Below the pieces are notes generated by a model, which was not told the origin of the DNA, ran no database searches, and worked only from the letters and a program-made list of their open reading frames with translations. Made by a program: the position numbers and the translations under genes. A DNA stretch of 64,000 nt from Limosilactobacillus ingluviei DSM 15946 (GTDB lineage: Bacteria; Bacillota; Bacilli; Lactobacillales; Lactobacillaceae), in NCBI RefSeq assembly GCF_001435775.1, contig NZ_AZFK01000077.1, positions 1 to 64,000 on the forward strand. Reading direction: 5' to 3'. Position 1 is the stretch's first letter. Every line of letters begins with the position of its first letter. Below, piece after piece: positions 36,858-46,576 of this stretch.

Positions 36858-37850
36858 TTAGTGCTTCGTTACCAATTTAAAGACTTTTGCCGGTTCGCCA
36901 TTTAAATAATGGACAATATTTTGACAAGAGATCCGCTGTAAGTCGACCAGTGAATCGGTACTGTAAAAGGCCACGTGCGGGGTAACCAAGACGTTGGGCC
37001 GCCCCACTAAGGGGTGGTGGGCCAAATCAGGATTTTCCGTTGTCAAAACGTCCAGTGCTGCCCCCTTGAGCTGGCCTTGATCCAAAGCGGCCACCAACGC
37101 TGCTTCCACGACCTCAGCCCCCCGGCCCATGTTAATGAAGTAGGGGTGCTTTTGCATCTGGGTAAAGGCGGCCGCGTCAAAGTAATCGTAATTGGTTGAA
37201 TTCAAATTCATGTGGTTGGTCACCACATCGGCTTCGCTAAATAAGGTGGCCGGCGATACTAATTCGACAAACGCACTGACCTTGGCGAAATCGGCGTCAC
37301 TGATGAAGGGATCGGTCGCCAGCACCCGCATCCCCAGCGCATGCGCCCGGGTAGCCACGGCCCGGCCGATCTTGCCCAAACCAACAATCCCGAGCGTTTG
37401 GTTGCTGAGGCGGGAATTGGGCGTCATCAAATCATAGCGCCAAGCGTGATTTTGATCGACGTCGGTGACATAGGCCTTGAGTTGGCGGACCAGTGCCAAC
37501 ATGGTGGTAATCGTAAACTCGGCCACGTCTTGGGTACAATATTCACCGACCGGGCAAACCCCAATCCCAAACTCTTCGGCCGCCGCTAGGTCAACATTGT
37601 CATACCCCGTCGCGTTAATCGCGATCACCTTAAGCTGGTCGGCTTGGGCCAAAGCGGCGCGATCAAGGGGAATAAAGGCCGTCAGGAGGGCATCGACCTG
37701 GGCCAGTTTGGCCAAAAACTCAGCCCGGCGTTTTTCTGTGTATTCGTAAGCTTCGATTTCACAGTTTGCCAACCCCGCCGTCAGCACCTGGCGTTCTAAA
37801 TCGTGCTTAGGCATCATCGATTCTTTGTAATCTGCGATGAGGACTTTCAT
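36858..37850 (-). CDS. D-isomer-specific 2-hydroxyacid dehydrogenase
   Basis: NAD-dependent reductase of 2-keto acids to D-2-hydroxy acids; D-lactate, D-hydroxyisocaproate or a related product is possible. 330 residues from ATG 37850 (AAAGGTGG upstream). The nucleotide-binding GIVGLGKIG lies near 148-156. Catalytic Arg (NMGRGAEV, near 237), Glu (TTENPDL, near 265) and His (VTPHVAFY, near 296) are present. Cytoplasmic. No transporter or regulator next to it identifies the substrate; it might share a promoter with the upstream acetyltransferase gene. Confidence 0.88.
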   Translation of the reverse strand: MKVLIADYKESMMPKHDLERQVLTAGLANCEIEAYEYTEKRRAEFLAKLAQVDALLTAFIPLDRAALAQADQLKVIAINATGYDNVDLAAAEEFGIGVCPVGEYCTQDVAEFTITTMLALVRQLKAYVTDVDQNHAWRYDLMTPNSRLSNQTLGIVGLGKIGRAVATRAHALGMRVLATDPFISDADFAKVSAFVELVSPATLFSEADVVTNHMNLNSTNYDYFDAAAFTQMQKHPYFINMGRGAEVVEAALVAALDQGQLKGAALDVLTTENPDLAHHPLVGRPNVLVTPHVAFYSTDSLVDLQRISCQNIVHYLNGEPAKVFKLVTKH

Positions 37851-37890
37851 GCTATTGCCACCTTTCAAAAAAGCCGGGACTTCTCCCAGC

Positions 37891-38334
37891 TTATCCTTCC
37901 ATCCCCGGATGGACCATCGTCACGTGTTCCCGTTGGGCCTCCATAAAGGGCTGACCCACGACTTCAAAGCCGGCTTGCTGATAATAACCCACGACTGGGG
38001 TTTGGGCGTGGATCGTGATGGCTTGCCCCGGGAAATGGCGCTTGATTCCGGCTAACAGGTGTTGCAACAACGCCTTGCCGACACCCGTGCCCCGGTAGGC
38101 TTTGGCGACCACCACCCGGCCAAAACTAACCCCGTCCGCCGTCGCAAAATAGCGGGCGTAGGCCACGACTTGCTCACCCTCGCGGGCAAACAGGTGGTGG
38201 CAGTGCCGATCTTGTTCGTCGGGTTCGGGGTAGCTGCTTTGCTGCTCGGCATTAAAGACCTGCGCTCGCAGCCAGTAAATTCGCTGTAATTCATCCACCG
38301 TCAAAGCGGTAAACTCTTTATCCTGCCATTCCAT
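37891..38334 (-). CDS. GNAT-family acetyltransferase (ElaA-like)
   Basis: Predicted N-acetyltransferase using acetyl-CoA. 147 residues. The acetyl-CoA loop AYRGTGVGKALLQ is near 91-103 (RxxGxG), and the N-terminal WLRAQVFNAEQQ and C-terminal YYQQAGFEVVGQPFME blocks match the ElaA group; the substrate is unknown. The start is MEWQDKEF (ATG 38334) because AAGGGGG lies just upstream; the in-frame ATG two codons before is adjacent to the ribosome site. It is 11 bp after ispE and is therefore cotranscribed with it. Confidence 0.87.
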   Translation of the reverse strand: MEWQDKEFTALTVDELQRIYWLRAQVFNAEQQSSYPEPDEQDRHCHHLFAREGEQVVAYARYFATADGVSFGRVVVAKAYRGTGVGKALLQHLLAGIKRHFPGQAITIHAQTPVVGYYQQAGFEVVGQPFMEAQREHVTMVHPGMEG

Positions 38335-38345
38335 CGGCATCCCCC

Positions 38346-39197
38346 TTATAACATGACGACCTGGTAAACTTCGTGGCAAAAACCGCGCAACCCGTTATAG
38401 ACGCGCTTGGCCCGCGATTCACTGCGACAAATTGCAAAGACCGTTGGCCCGGTACCACTCATTTGGGCCACATCAGCGCCTAATTTCAACATTTTAGCCT
38501 TCAAGCGCCCAATTTCTGGGTACTGCTGCTCGGTCACCGGCTCCAAGACGTTGCCCATTTTTTGCAAGGCCCCACGCCAATCCCCCGTCTGCATTGCCTG
38601 CAATAAGCCCGCATTATCCAGGTGCACCAGGGTTTCATAATTGATCTGACGCAAAATGGTCGGTGTAGAAACACTGACCTTGGGCTTGGCAACCACCACC
38701 CAATCGTGCGGGACGGGTGGCAATAATTCGACCTGTTCTCCGTGCCCGGTCACGTGCGCGGTGTGACTGTAGACACAGTACGGAACGTCGGAATCAATGC
38801 TCAAGGACAACTTCGCCAACTCTTCTAAGGAAAGCCCCAGCTCCCAGCCCGCGTTCAAGCCCCGCAACACGGCTGCGGCATCCGACGAGCCGCCTCCCAA
38901 ACCCGCCGCGACCGGGATATTTTTTTTGATCTTAATCGTCACCCCCGCCGGCTGGTGAAAGCGGGTCTTTAACATATGGGCCGCTTGGTAGGCTAAGTTC
39001 CGCTGGTCATTGGGCAGAAAACCACTGTCCGTGTAAACCTTGATCGTCTGCGGGCGGTCATGGATCTCGATCGTAAGGTAGTCAGCTAAATCAATCGAGG
39101 TCATCACCATATTCCACTTTGGGAGACCATCGAGGTAGCGCATCGGGGTATCCAAAGACAGGTTGATTTTCGCCGGTGCTTTTTCCGTCACCAACAT
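38346..39197 (-). CDS. ispE: IspE-like 4-diphosphocytidyl-2-C-methylerythritol kinase
   Basis: GHMP kinase of the IspE family; in MEP-pathway organisms it phosphorylates CDP-methylerythritol. 283 residues. APAKINLSLD near 7-16, the glycine-rich ATP loop PVAAGLGGGSSDAAA near 91-105, and MSGTGPTVFAI near 240-250 are intact. This genome has a mevalonate-pathway HMG-CoA reductase in the same window (61269-62525), so the substrate here is doubtful. RBS AAGGGGGG. It sits after ksgA, the Bacillus order, but veg is absent between them. Confidence 0.9.
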   Translation of the reverse strand: MLVTEKAPAKINLSLDTPMRYLDGLPKWNMVMTSIDLADYLTIEIHDRPQTIKVYTDSGFLPNDQRNLAYQAAHMLKTRFHQPAGVTIKIKKNIPVAAGLGGGSSDAAAVLRGLNAGWELGLSLEELAKLSLSIDSDVPYCVYSHTAHVTGHGEQVELLPPVPHDWVVVAKPKVSVSTPTILRQINYETLVHLDNAGLLQAMQTGDWRGALQKMGNVLEPVTEQQYPEIGRLKAKMLKLGADVAQMSGTGPTVFAICRSESRAKRVYNGLRGFCHEVYQVVML

Positions 39198-39231
39198 GGC
39201 AAGCCCCCCTTTTAATCAGTTATTTGCTAAC

Positions 39232-39261
39232 ATTATACAGAGCTTTAGGGAAGGCTTTCAA
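39232..39261 (-). promoter_or_regulatory. ispE promoter
   Basis: Minus strand: -35 TTGAAA (39256-39261), 18-bp spacer, -10 TATAAT (39232-39237), immediately after the ksgA terminator. Confidence 0.75.
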
Positions 39262-39270
39262 CCGGCAAAC

Positions 39271-39301
39271 GAAAAGAGCCTCCCGCGAACGGAAAGCTCT
39301 C
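39271..39301 (-). terminator. ksgA terminator
   Basis: Minus strand: hairpin AGAGCTTTCC / GGGAGGCTCT followed by TTTT, a few bases after the ksgA stop. Confidence 0.72.
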
Positions 39302-39306
39302 AAAAA

Positions 39307-40200
39307 TTAATCAAACATCCCAGCGGCCTGCAAAGCATTAGCCAGCTGAATAAATTGGTCCAAACTCACCCGTTCCGGCCGAATTTGCGGATCCAGCCCC
39401 AAGTCGGCCAAGACCTGTTTTACCGCCGCGGTTTTGGCAGCGTCCTTTTTAAAGTATGGTTTGAGGTTGTTCCACAAACTCTTGCGCCGGTGGGCAAAGC
39501 AGGTCTTGATCAACGCAAAGAGTTGCTTCTCACTGCTTGGCAACACCGCCAATGGCTGGGCCCGCTGGGTTAAGGTTACGATGGCTGAATCTACGTTCGG
39601 CGCCGGAACAAAGGAACGGCGCGAAACGGTAAAGGCCAGCTTGGCATCCATCTTGTATTCGATCGCTAGCGTCAAAGCGCCGTAATCCTTGGTACCGGGC
39701 TGCGCCGCTAAGCGTTCGGCGACCTCTTTTTGCATCATCACGGTGATGTTGGCCCATTCAACCGGGGTCCCCAACAAGTGCATCAGAATCGGGCTGGTAA
39801 TGTAATACGGCAAGTTCGCCACGACTTTGACGGGCTTGGCAGGATCGGCAAAGTGCTCGGCAATCAACTGGGGCAGGTTCGCCTTTAAAACATCCTGGTT
39901 CAACACGGTAACGTTGTCGTAATCACTCAAGACATCAGCCAGGACCGGCAATAAGTCCGTGTCCAGCTCCAAGGCTAAGACCTGGCCGGCCCGCTGGGCC
40001 AATTTTTCCGTCAGTGCCCCCAGCCCGGGCCCGATCTCAATCACATTATCCGTCGGGCTGATTGCCGCCGCATCGACAATCCCATTTAAAACTGCCGGGT
40101 TGGTCAAGAAATTTTGGCCAAACCCCTTCTTGGCGTGGAGGTGATATTTTTGCATAATCGCCTTGGTCCGGCTTAAGTTTCCGATTGCTTCTTTACTCAT
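39307..40200 (-). CDS. ksgA: 16S rRNA dimethyltransferase RsmA (KsgA)
   Basis: Dimethylates A1518 and A1519 in helix 45 of 16S rRNA, a late small-subunit check. 297 residues from ATG 40200. Motif [15 protein letters not shown] near 55-68, the acceptor pocket [11 protein letters not shown] near 128-138, and QNFLTNP near 30 are intact. The longer open frame from 40242 lacks a ribosome site; AAGGACAACGCG precedes 40200. It overlaps rnmV by 8 bp, giving translational coupling. Confidence 0.95.
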   Translation of the reverse strand: MSKEAIGNLSRTKAIMQKYHLHAKKGFGQNFLTNPAVLNGIVDAAAISPTDNVIEIGPGLGALTEKLAQRAGQVLALELDTDLLPVLADVLSDYDNVTVLNQDVLKANLPQLIAEHFADPAKPVKVVANLPYYITSPILMHLLGTPVEWANITVMMQKEVAERLAAQPGTKDYGALTLAIEYKMDAKLAFTVSRRSFVPAPNVDSAIVTLTQRAQPLAVLPSSEKQLFALIKTCFAHRRKSLWNNLKPYFKKDAAKTAAVKQVLADLGLDPQIRPERVSLDQFIQLANALQAAGMFD

Positions 40201-40762
40201 CGCGTTGTCCTTCCTGGTTGATTTGCTTGAGTGCCGCCACAAAGTGGTCCCGCTTGATCTGAAAAAGGTTTAACCGGACCAAAAATTGCTTGGCATTGCC
40301 GTAGCCAATCCCTAACAGTTGGCCCAACCGTTCGCGCCGCTGGCGGGCCGTCTTGCCCCCCATCAGGTCGTTCAATTGCAGGTCGGCCACGCTAAATTCA
40401 GCGGGCGCACTCGGGACTTCCGTATACACTTGGGCCAGGGCCGCTTGAATCGCGGCCGGACTGGCATGCTCGACGCCGAGGCTGCCGTGAGCTTGACTTG
40501 GCACCCCTTGGTCGCGCCGAATAAAGGCATGCTTGACGCCCGGAATCGCTTGGCTGATCATTTTACGCAACCGTTCCCCATTAAAGTCGGGGTCGGTAAA
40601 AACGATCAACCCCCGCGTTTTTTGCAGCTGTTTGAGTTGGGCCAGGCCCGCTTCGTCCAAGGCCGAACCGTTGGTTTCAAAGGTATCAGCGGCAACGGCC
40701 ATTTGAATCCGTTTCGTGTCGTCCTTGCCTTCGACGACAATCACTTCTTTAATCTTTTGCAT
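40193..40762 (-). CDS. rnmV: Ribonuclease M5
   Basis: TOPRIM endonuclease that trims 5S rRNA precursor with ribosomal protein L18. 189 residues from ATG 40762, overlapping the tatD end by 14 bp. TOPRIM residues are present: [10 protein letters not shown] near 8-17 and [10 protein letters not shown] near 52-61. [10 protein letters not shown] and the C-terminal [20 protein letters not shown] are typical. No Shine-Dalgarno is visible, so translation probably depends on tatD; the alternative ATG at 40792 is no better. Part of metG-tatD-rnmV-ksgA. Confidence 0.93.
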   Translation of the reverse strand: MQKIKEVIVVEGKDDTKRIQMAVAADTFETNGSALDEAGLAQLKQLQKTRGLIVFTDPDFNGERLRKMISQAIPGVKHAFIRRDQGVPSQAHGSLGVEHASPAAIQAALAQVYTEVPSAPAEFSVADLQLNDLMGGKTARQRRERLGQLLGIGYGNAKQFLVRLNLFQIKRDHFVAALKQINQEGQRDE

Positions 40763-41543
40763 GGCGGGTAAACAAGCGCACCGCGTTGTCATACGTCGCG
40801 GTCGCTAGTTCTTCAGGCTCCTTTCCTAGCAATTCCGCCAGCCCCAGCACCGTAAAGTAGGTAAAAGCTGGCTCATTTTGTTTACCCCGGTAGGGCATCG
40901 GGGTTAAATACGGGGCGTCAGTTTCCACCAGCAAGTGCGCCAAGGGGGTCACCTTGGTTGCTGCCTGAACCGCCGTGGCCTGTTTAAAGGTCACCACCCC
41001 ACTAAAGGAAAGGTCCATGCCCAAATCCAAAAAGCGTTGCGCCCACTCGGGACCTTCCGCAAAACTGTGCATGACCCCACCAAATTCTGCCACGTGAGCG
41101 GCCTTTAAAATCCGGTAAGTATCTTCAACGGCTTCCCGACAGTGAATCACCACCGGTAAGTGCAACTCCCGGGCCATCGCTAATTGCCGGGCAAAGATGC
41201 GTTGCTGGACGTCACGGGGCACCGCATCCCAGTAGTAATCCAAGCCAATTTCGCCCATCGCAACGACTTGGGGGTCAGCCAATTGATTCAAGAGAGTCTG
41301 TTCGGCCGCTTGATCATACGCCGCCAAGTCCTCCGGATGCCAGCCGACTACTGCTGACAACGCTGCGTGGTCATGCGCCAGTTGCAAGGCCCGGGCGTTG
41401 AGTTTGGCGTTGGAACCCACTATGTTCATCTTAACGACCCCAAAATGGGCGGCCCGCGCTAGGTAGGCCGCCACATCATCGTAAAAGACATCGTCATTGA
41501 GGTGGGTATGAGAATCGTAAATGGTTAAGCGTTGCGGCTCCAT
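40749..41543 (-). CDS. TatD-family metal-dependent deoxyribonuclease
   Basis: Amidohydrolase-fold nuclease; TatD homologues cut DNA 3'-5' and may repair or degrade it. 264 residues. Metal ligands are visible: YDSHTHLND near 9-17, GEIGLDYYWD near 95-104, VIHCREA near 130-136 and LVETDAPYLTP near 205-215. The ATG overlaps the metG stop by one base (TAATG), and its own end overlaps rnmV, so it is translated in a coupled chain. Confidence 0.93.
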   Translation of the reverse strand: MEPQRLTIYDSHTHLNDDVFYDDVAAYLARAAHFGVVKMNIVGSNAKLNARALQLAHDHAALSAVVGWHPEDLAAYDQAAEQTLLNQLADPQVVAMGEIGLDYYWDAVPRDVQQRIFARQLAMARELHLPVVIHCREAVEDTYRILKAAHVAEFGGVMHSFAEGPEWAQRFLDLGMDLSFSGVVTFKQATAVQAATKVTPLAHLLVETDAPYLTPMPYRGKQNEPAFTYFTVLGLAELLGKEPEELATATYDNAVRLFTRHAKD

Positions 41544-43561
41544 TATTCAACGCCCGACCCGTTAACCAGACTTTCTGGAACCGTCACCAGCGTGACTTGG
41601 CCGTCGTGTTCAGCTGATAGGATCATCCCGTTGCTTTCGTGGCCCAGCATCTTCTTTGGTTTCAGATTAGCCACGATTACAACCTTCTTGCCAACCAAAG
41701 CGGCTGGTTCTGGATACCACTTGGCAATCCCAGAAAGGATCTGCCGCCCCGTGGCCGAGCCATCATCCAATTGGAACTTCAGGAGTTTATCGGAACCTTC
41801 GACCGGTTCAGCCGCCTTGATTTCCGCCACCTTTAATTCCACTTTTTCAAAGACGTCAAACCGGATCGCCTTCTTGCCAGTGGTTTCGGCAACCGGTGCT
41901 TGGTCTTGTTGCTTTTCTGCCATTGCTTTCCGCCCCTTCTGCTTTTGGTTAGCACTCATTTGGCTCTTAATGAATTCAATTTCTTCCTTGCGGTCCCGCC
42001 GCGGAAAGATTGGCGTCCCCTTGGCAACGACCTGCGCTTCCGCCGGGAAGTCATCAAACTTCAGGTCCACCAGGGAAACCGGGTCACTGGCCAGGCCTAA
42101 TTGACGCCAGATTTCAGCCGGCACATCTGGCATGAATGGTTGCAACATTGCCGCCGCAAAGCGCAAGGCCTTGGCCAAGTGGGTCATCACATCTGACAGG
42201 ACCGCGGCTTGACTGTCGTCCTTAGCCAAGACCCACGGTTCGGTTTCATCAATGTACTTGTTGGCCCGGGCGATCAATTTCCAAATTTCGCTTAAGGCAT
42301 CAGCAAAGCGAGTTTCGTCCATCAGCTGCACGTAGTTGGTAAAGACTCGGGCCGCGGTTGCTTCCAAGTCGGCATCAAAGGCCGTCGTCGCCGTTGGCTG
42401 GCCAACCAAGTGGCCGGCTTGGTACTTGTTAACCATCGCCACCGTCCGGTTTAAGAGGTTCCCCAAGTCGTTGGCCAGGTCGTAGTTAACCTTATCAACA
42501 AAGTCTTCGGGACTGAAGACCCCATCGTTGCCAAACGGCATCGCCTTCAGCAGATAGTAGCGAGTCGCATCCAAACCGTAGCGGTTCACCAACGTTTCCG
42601 GGTAAACGACATTCCCCTTGGACTTGGACATTTTGCCTTCCCGCATCGTCAGCCACCCATGGCCGATGACGTGCTTGGGCAGTGGCAGCCCCAACGCATG
42701 GAGCATGATTGGCCAGTAGATCGTGTGGAAGCGCACGATTTCTTTCCCGACCATGTGGACATCCGCCGGCCAGTACTTCTTGAAGTTGGCGTCATCATCC
42801 GAGCCGTAGCCTAAGGCTGTAATATAGTTGGATAAGGCATCGATCCAAACGTAAACGACGTGCTTGGGATCGCTTGGTACCTTCACGCCCCAGCTAAACG
42901 ACGTCCGGGTAACCGCCAAGTCTTCCAACCCCGGCTTTAAGAAGTTGTTGAGCATTTCGTTCATCCGCGATTGGGGTTGGATGAAGTCCGGGTGGGCTTG
43001 GTAATAATCCATCAGCCAATCGGCGTACTTGCTCATATTAAAGAAGTAGGATTCTTCTTCCACCAATTGAACTTCGTGACCTGATGGCGCCTTCCCCCCG
43101 ATCACGTTGCCTTGGTCATCGCGGTAGACTTCGGCCAGTTGGCTTTCGGTAAAGTATTCTTCATCATCAACGGAATACCAACCACTGTACTTGCCCTTGT
43201 AGATATCACCTTGGTCCAAGAGTTGTTGGAAAATCTTTTGGACCGCTTTTTCGTGGTAATCATCGGTCGTCCGGATGAACTTGTCGTTGGTAATCTTCAA
43301 TTGTTGCCATAATTCCTTGATCCCCTTGGCCATTCCGTCCACGTAAGCTTGCGGGGTTTGACCCAATTTTTCGGCCTTTTGTTCAATCTTGAGCCCGTGT
43401 TCATCCGTCCCCGTCAAGAAAAAGACGTCATAGCCCCGCAGGCGCTTAAAGCGCGCAGCGGCATCACAAGCCACGGTCGTGTAGGAGTTCCCGATATGTA
43501 ACTTCCCGGATGGGTAGTAAATCGGCGTCGTAATGTAGTAAGTTGGTTTTGCTGCTGCCAT
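41543..43561 (-). CDS. metG: Methionyl-tRNA synthetase
   Basis: Charges initiator and elongator tRNA-Met. 672 residues. Class I HIGN (residues 22-25) and KMSKS near 305 are intact. The connective region shows no zinc-binding Cys knuckle. A C-terminal tRNA-binding OB-fold (about 570-672, [25 protein letters not shown]) acts as a dimerisation and tRNA-affinity domain. RBS AGAGGAATTGC. First gene of metG-tatD-rnmV-ksgA. No T-box leader is seen in the 75-bp upstream gap. Confidence 0.96.
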   Translation of the reverse strand: MAAAKPTYYITTPIYYPSGKLHIGNSYTTVACDAAARFKRLRGYDVFFLTGTDEHGLKIEQKAEKLGQTPQAYVDGMAKGIKELWQQLKITNDKFIRTTDDYHEKAVQKIFQQLLDQGDIYKGKYSGWYSVDDEEYFTESQLAEVYRDDQGNVIGGKAPSGHEVQLVEEESYFFNMSKYADWLMDYYQAHPDFIQPQSRMNEMLNNFLKPGLEDLAVTRTSFSWGVKVPSDPKHVVYVWIDALSNYITALGYGSDDDANFKKYWPADVHMVGKEIVRFHTIYWPIMLHALGLPLPKHVIGHGWLTMREGKMSKSKGNVVYPETLVNRYGLDATRYYLLKAMPFGNDGVFSPEDFVDKVNYDLANDLGNLLNRTVAMVNKYQAGHLVGQPTATTAFDADLEATAARVFTNYVQLMDETRFADALSEIWKLIARANKYIDETEPWVLAKDDSQAAVLSDVMTHLAKALRFAAAMLQPFMPDVPAEIWRQLGLASDPVSLVDLKFDDFPAEAQVVAKGTPIFPRRDRKEEIEFIKSQMSANQKQKGRKAMAEKQQDQAPVAETTGKKAIRFDVFEKVELKVAEIKAAEPVEGSDKLLKFQLDDGSATGRQILSGIAKWYPEPAALVGKKVVIVANLKPKKMLGHESNGMILSAEHDGQVTLVTVPESLVNGSGVE

Positions 43562-43598
43562 TGCAATTCCTCTTTTCCAGAAGTAGTTAATTAGTTCT

Positions 43599-43604
43599 AG
43601 TATA
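43599..43604 (-). promoter_or_regulatory. metG -10 element
   Basis: Minus strand TATACT about 40 bp upstream of metG; the -35 is not clear. Confidence 0.5.
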
Positions 43605-43636
43605 GCAAAGTTTCGGGGCTGATTGTAGCGCTCACC

Positions 43637-44488
43637 CTAAAACAAATCCAGCTGTTCGGGGTCAGGCGGAACCAAGCCGGTAAAGTGCAACCCCAAGTAA
43701 TCGCGCAGGGCCAGGGCGTTGGGAGCCGCATCCCCACCGGAATTGTTGTTAAAGATCACGCAGACCTCCGCCGGGGCGGGCTGCAAGCTCGTGATCGCCG
43801 CCCCTAATTCGGCCAACTCCTGGGCCGAATACGAGTACAGGGTGCGCTTGGCGCGCCAGTCGGCCCCGGTATGCTGCCAGCCAGCCGAGTTGCGCCCGTG
43901 CAGGCGGACCAGGGCCAAACGCGGGTTAGTCGTTGCTAAGACAAAGGGCACACTGGCCGGCAACTGGTGGGGTTCATCAGCGGCCACCAAAATCAGCCCC
44001 AATTCCTGGCAGTAGTTGATCAATGATTGCCGCACCCCTGCCTTAAACCAGGATTGGTGGCGAAATTCCACGGCTAAGGGCAACTTGGGCAACCAACGGC
44101 GAATTTGCATCAAGTATTCAATGTTGGCCGGGGTGGCCAGAAAGGTCGGCGGAAATTGAAAGAGGACCGCTTTGAGCTGCCCAGCAGCCACCAGGGGACC
44201 AATCACCTGGCGAAACTGGGCAAACAGTTCCGCCAGGCTCTGCCCTGCCGGCAGCTGCGCTTGGGGGTGTTTGGTCATCGCTTGGTGGGCCTTAACGGTA
44301 AATTGAAACGCTGGCGTTACTTCGCCCAACCAGGCTTGGACCGTGCTCAGCCGTGGCAGGGCGTAAAAGAAGGTATCCACTTCCACGACCGGCAAGTGCT
44401 GGGCATATTCGCGCAAGGTGAGCGGGCGCGCTGCTTTAATCAGGGCCTGGTGCTCCTTCCAGGTGGTCAGACCAATCGTAATTTCCAT
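43637..44488 (-). CDS. DUF72 (YecE-like) protein
   Basis: TIM-barrel protein of the DUF72 family; the function is unknown, with a possible role in nucleic-acid or carbohydrate chemistry suggested only by fold. 283 residues. Family blocks are clear: FFYALPRLSTVQAWL near 39-53, VKAHQAMTKH near 64-73, AVEFRHQSWF near 139-148 and a terminal RLHGRNSAGW motif near 195 with ICVIFNN-type CVIFNNNSGGDA near 245. AAAGGAAG precedes the ATG. It lies downstream of the sortase terminator, so is probably separately transcribed. Confidence 0.87.
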   Translation of the reverse strand: MEITIGLTTWKEHQALIKAARPLTLREYAQHLPVVEVDTFFYALPRLSTVQAWLGEVTPAFQFTVKAHQAMTKHPQAQLPAGQSLAELFAQFRQVIGPLVAAGQLKAVLFQFPPTFLATPANIEYLMQIRRWLPKLPLAVEFRHQSWFKAGVRQSLINYCQELGLILVAADEPHQLPASVPFVLATTNPRLALVRLHGRNSAGWQHTGADWRAKRTLYSYSAQELAELGAAITSLQPAPAEVCVIFNNNSGGDAAPNALALRDYLGLHFTGLVPPDPEQLDLF

Positions 44489-44509
44489 TGCAAACTTCCT
44501 TTCTGCATT

Positions 44510-44540
44510 AAAACAGGCCGACTGCCTTGAGCCGACCTGC
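44510..44540 (-). terminator. srtA terminator
   Basis: Minus strand: stem CAGGTCGGCT / AGTCGGCCTG (with G-U pairs) around CAAGGC, then TTTT. Confidence 0.75.
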
Positions 44541-44543
44541 TAC

Positions 44544-45239
44544 CTATTTATTCGTGTATTTGCTGCTGAGGGCTTGTTGAACGTGCTTGGGCGCTTGGTC
44601 AAAGGCGACCTTTCCCTCGTACTTGGCCCGGACCATCAGCCGGTTGGCCCCGGTCGCATCACAGGTGATCAAAGTTAAGATTTTTTCGGGGGTATCATTG
44701 ACCACGTCCACCCGCGTCGCCAAGATAAACTTGCGCTCATAAATCCGGTAGGTGTAGACGTTTTTCATGTCCGTCAAATAGACTTTTTGCCCGACCTTGG
44801 CATGGTAATACAGCGGGGAGAACAAAATCTTGGAGCCGTGGGCCATGTTGTGGCCGGCCAAGGCGTAGTTGCCCTGCCCCATTTGTTGGTCGGGTCGCAT
44901 CGTACCGGCCGCCAAGGCCAAGGTCGTGTTGGACACCCCGGTGGCAATCGGAATCGTCATCTTGATGGCCGGAATCGAAATTTCGCCGATGATGTTAACG
45001 GCCTGTTGATTGGCCCGCGCCTTGGCGACCGCTTGGAAATCGAGGTCCTTGGTCTGGGAAAAGTCGAATTCCTTTTGGTCGACCTTTTTCTGCTGATTCT
45101 GGGCAATGGCCGTCTTGGTAATTGTCGGCCGGTAGCTGCCGACTAAGTAGTACTTGATTTGCTGGTTAAAAATCAAGGCCAGGCTGACCAAAACCAAGAG
45201 CAACCAGCCGGCGCGTTTTAACCATGATTTGAGATTCAT
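44544..45239 (-). CDS. srtA: Class A sortase
   Basis: Membrane transpeptidase that cleaves LPxTG proteins and joins them to the cell wall. 231 residues from ATG 45239 (GGGAGTTAAC upstream). One N-terminal transmembrane helix (about 10-26) with the catalytic domain outside. Catalytic His is in LAGHNM near 128, Cys in TLITCDATG near 190, Arg in NRLMVRAKY near 200. No LPxTG substrate is encoded nearby, so it is the housekeeping type. It is divergent from an MFS gene. Confidence 0.93.
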   Translation of the reverse strand: MNLKSWLKRAGWLLLVLVSLALIFNQQIKYYLVGSYRPTITKTAIAQNQQKKVDQKEFDFSQTKDLDFQAVAKARANQQAVNIIGEISIPAIKMTIPIATGVSNTTLALAAGTMRPDQQMGQGNYALAGHNMAHGSKILFSPLYYHAKVGQKVYLTDMKNVYTYRIYERKFILATRVDVVNDTPEKILTLITCDATGANRLMVRAKYEGKVAFDQAPKHVQQALSSKYTNK

Positions 45240-45270
45240 GTTAACTCCCATCCCCGCTGGGAAAGATTGC

Positions 45271-45301
45271 TTGACAGGCGTGTGACCAGCGGTTGTAAAA
45301 T
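45271..45301 (+). promoter_or_regulatory. Promoter of the MFS gene at 45347
   Basis: -35 TTGACA (45271-45276), 19-bp spacer, -10 TAAAAT (45296-45301). The spacer is longer than usual, so strength is uncertain. Confidence 0.5.
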
Positions 45302-45346
45302 AAGCTTCGTTTATTGTACACCATTTACGAAAGAAGGTCCGCTATT

Positions 45347-46564
45347 TTGGCTGCAAGTCAATCCCCCGTCTGGGTCCGAAATCTCCGGGTGCTCTCGGTC
45401 AGCGTCTTTTTTGCCGGGATGGGGTTTTCCGAAATTATGCCCTTTTTATCCCTGTACGTCGCTACGCTCGGTGACTTCACCACCCGGCAGCTAACCTTTT
45501 ATTCCGGGGTGATCTTCGCCAGCATGTATGTCGTGTCGGCACTCACCTCGCCACTATGGGGTAAACTGGCTGACCGAATCGGGCGGAAACCGATGTTGCT
45601 GCGGGCCGCGCTAGGGATGGCGGTTGTGATTGCCGCAATGGGGCTGGTCCAAACCGTCTGGGAACTGATCCTGTTACGGATGGCCCAGGGCATCTTCGCT
45701 GGCTTTGTCAGCAATTCCAACGCTTTGATTGCGACCGAAACCCCGAAAGCCAAGGCGGGCCGGGCCCTCGGTACCATGGCGGCCGGCGTCACGGGCGGGA
45801 ACCTGCTCGGCCCCCTGCTGGGCGGCAGTCTGGCGGAAATTTTTTCCTACCGGGCCACCTTCCTCGTGACCGGGGGGATCTTATTTCTCGTCTTTTGGGC
45901 GTGCTTCTTCCTCGTAAAAGAAGAGGGCTTTACCCCCGTTACCGCTGCTAAGTTTGATCACGCCAGTGGGGTCATCAAAAGTTTACGCTCCCCGCAAGTC
46001 GTGCTGGGTTTGTTATTAACCACCATGATTATTCAGGCCGCCAACAATTCCATCAACCCGATCGTATCCTTATTTGTTAAAGAGCTGATGCATAACGGTC
46101 CCGGGGTGACCTTCGTCAGTGGAATCATCGCTGCTTTGCCGGGGATTGCCAACATGCTGGCGGCGCCGCGCTTAGGCCGCCTCGGCGATCGGATCGGGAC
46201 CCAAAAAATTCTGATTGCCGGCTTTCTTTTAAGCATCCTGTGCTTTGTCCCTTCAGCCTTCGTGCGCAACCCGTGGCAATTAGGCGGTTTGCGTTTTCTG
46301 ATTGGGATCGCGGACGCCGCCCTCTTCCCGCAAGTGCAGACCCTTTTGACCAAACAAACTCCCTCCGAACTAACCGGCCGCATCTTCAGCTGGAACCAAA
46401 GCACTATGTACATCGGCAATATTTTGGGCCCGCTGATCGGGGGCGCCGTGGCCGGGTGGTTTGACTATGGGGCCGTCTTCTTGGCCACCGCTGGACTGGT
46501 CGCCGTCAACCTCGGCCTCTTTTTAGCCAACGTTTTCTTCCCCTTACAAAAAAGCCAAGCCTGA
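45347..46564 (+). CDS. MFS drug-efflux-type transporter
   Basis: Twelve-helix major facilitator, probably proton-driven export of drugs or other solutes. 405 residues. The loop 2-3 motif GKLADRIGRKP near 75-85 and the DHA-type helix 5 motif GNLLGPLLGG near 146-155 point to the drug:H+ antiporter group. The start is TTG 45347, with AAGAAGG eight to nine bases upstream; the TTG at 45314 has no ribosome site. It is divergent from srtA and ends in a terminator shared with the lipase gene. The substrate is not identifiable. Confidence 0.83.
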   Translation: MAASQSPVWVRNLRVLSVSVFFAGMGFSEIMPFLSLYVATLGDFTTRQLTFYSGVIFASMYVVSALTSPLWGKLADRIGRKPMLLRAALGMAVVIAAMGLVQTVWELILLRMAQGIFAGFVSNSNALIATETPKAKAGRALGTMAAGVTGGNLLGPLLGGSLAEIFSYRATFLVTGGILFLVFWACFFLVKEEGFTPVTAAKFDHASGVIKSLRSPQVVLGLLLTTMIIQAANNSINPIVSLFVKELMHNGPGVTFVSGIIAALPGIANMLAAPRLGRLGDRIGTQKILIAGFLLSILCFVPSAFVRNPWQLGGLRFLIGIADAALFPQVQTLLTKQTPSELTGRIFSWNQSTMYIGNILGPLIGGAVAGWFDYGAVFLATAGLVAVNLGLFLANVFFPLQKSQA

Positions 46565-46576
46565 TTTTCCACCACT

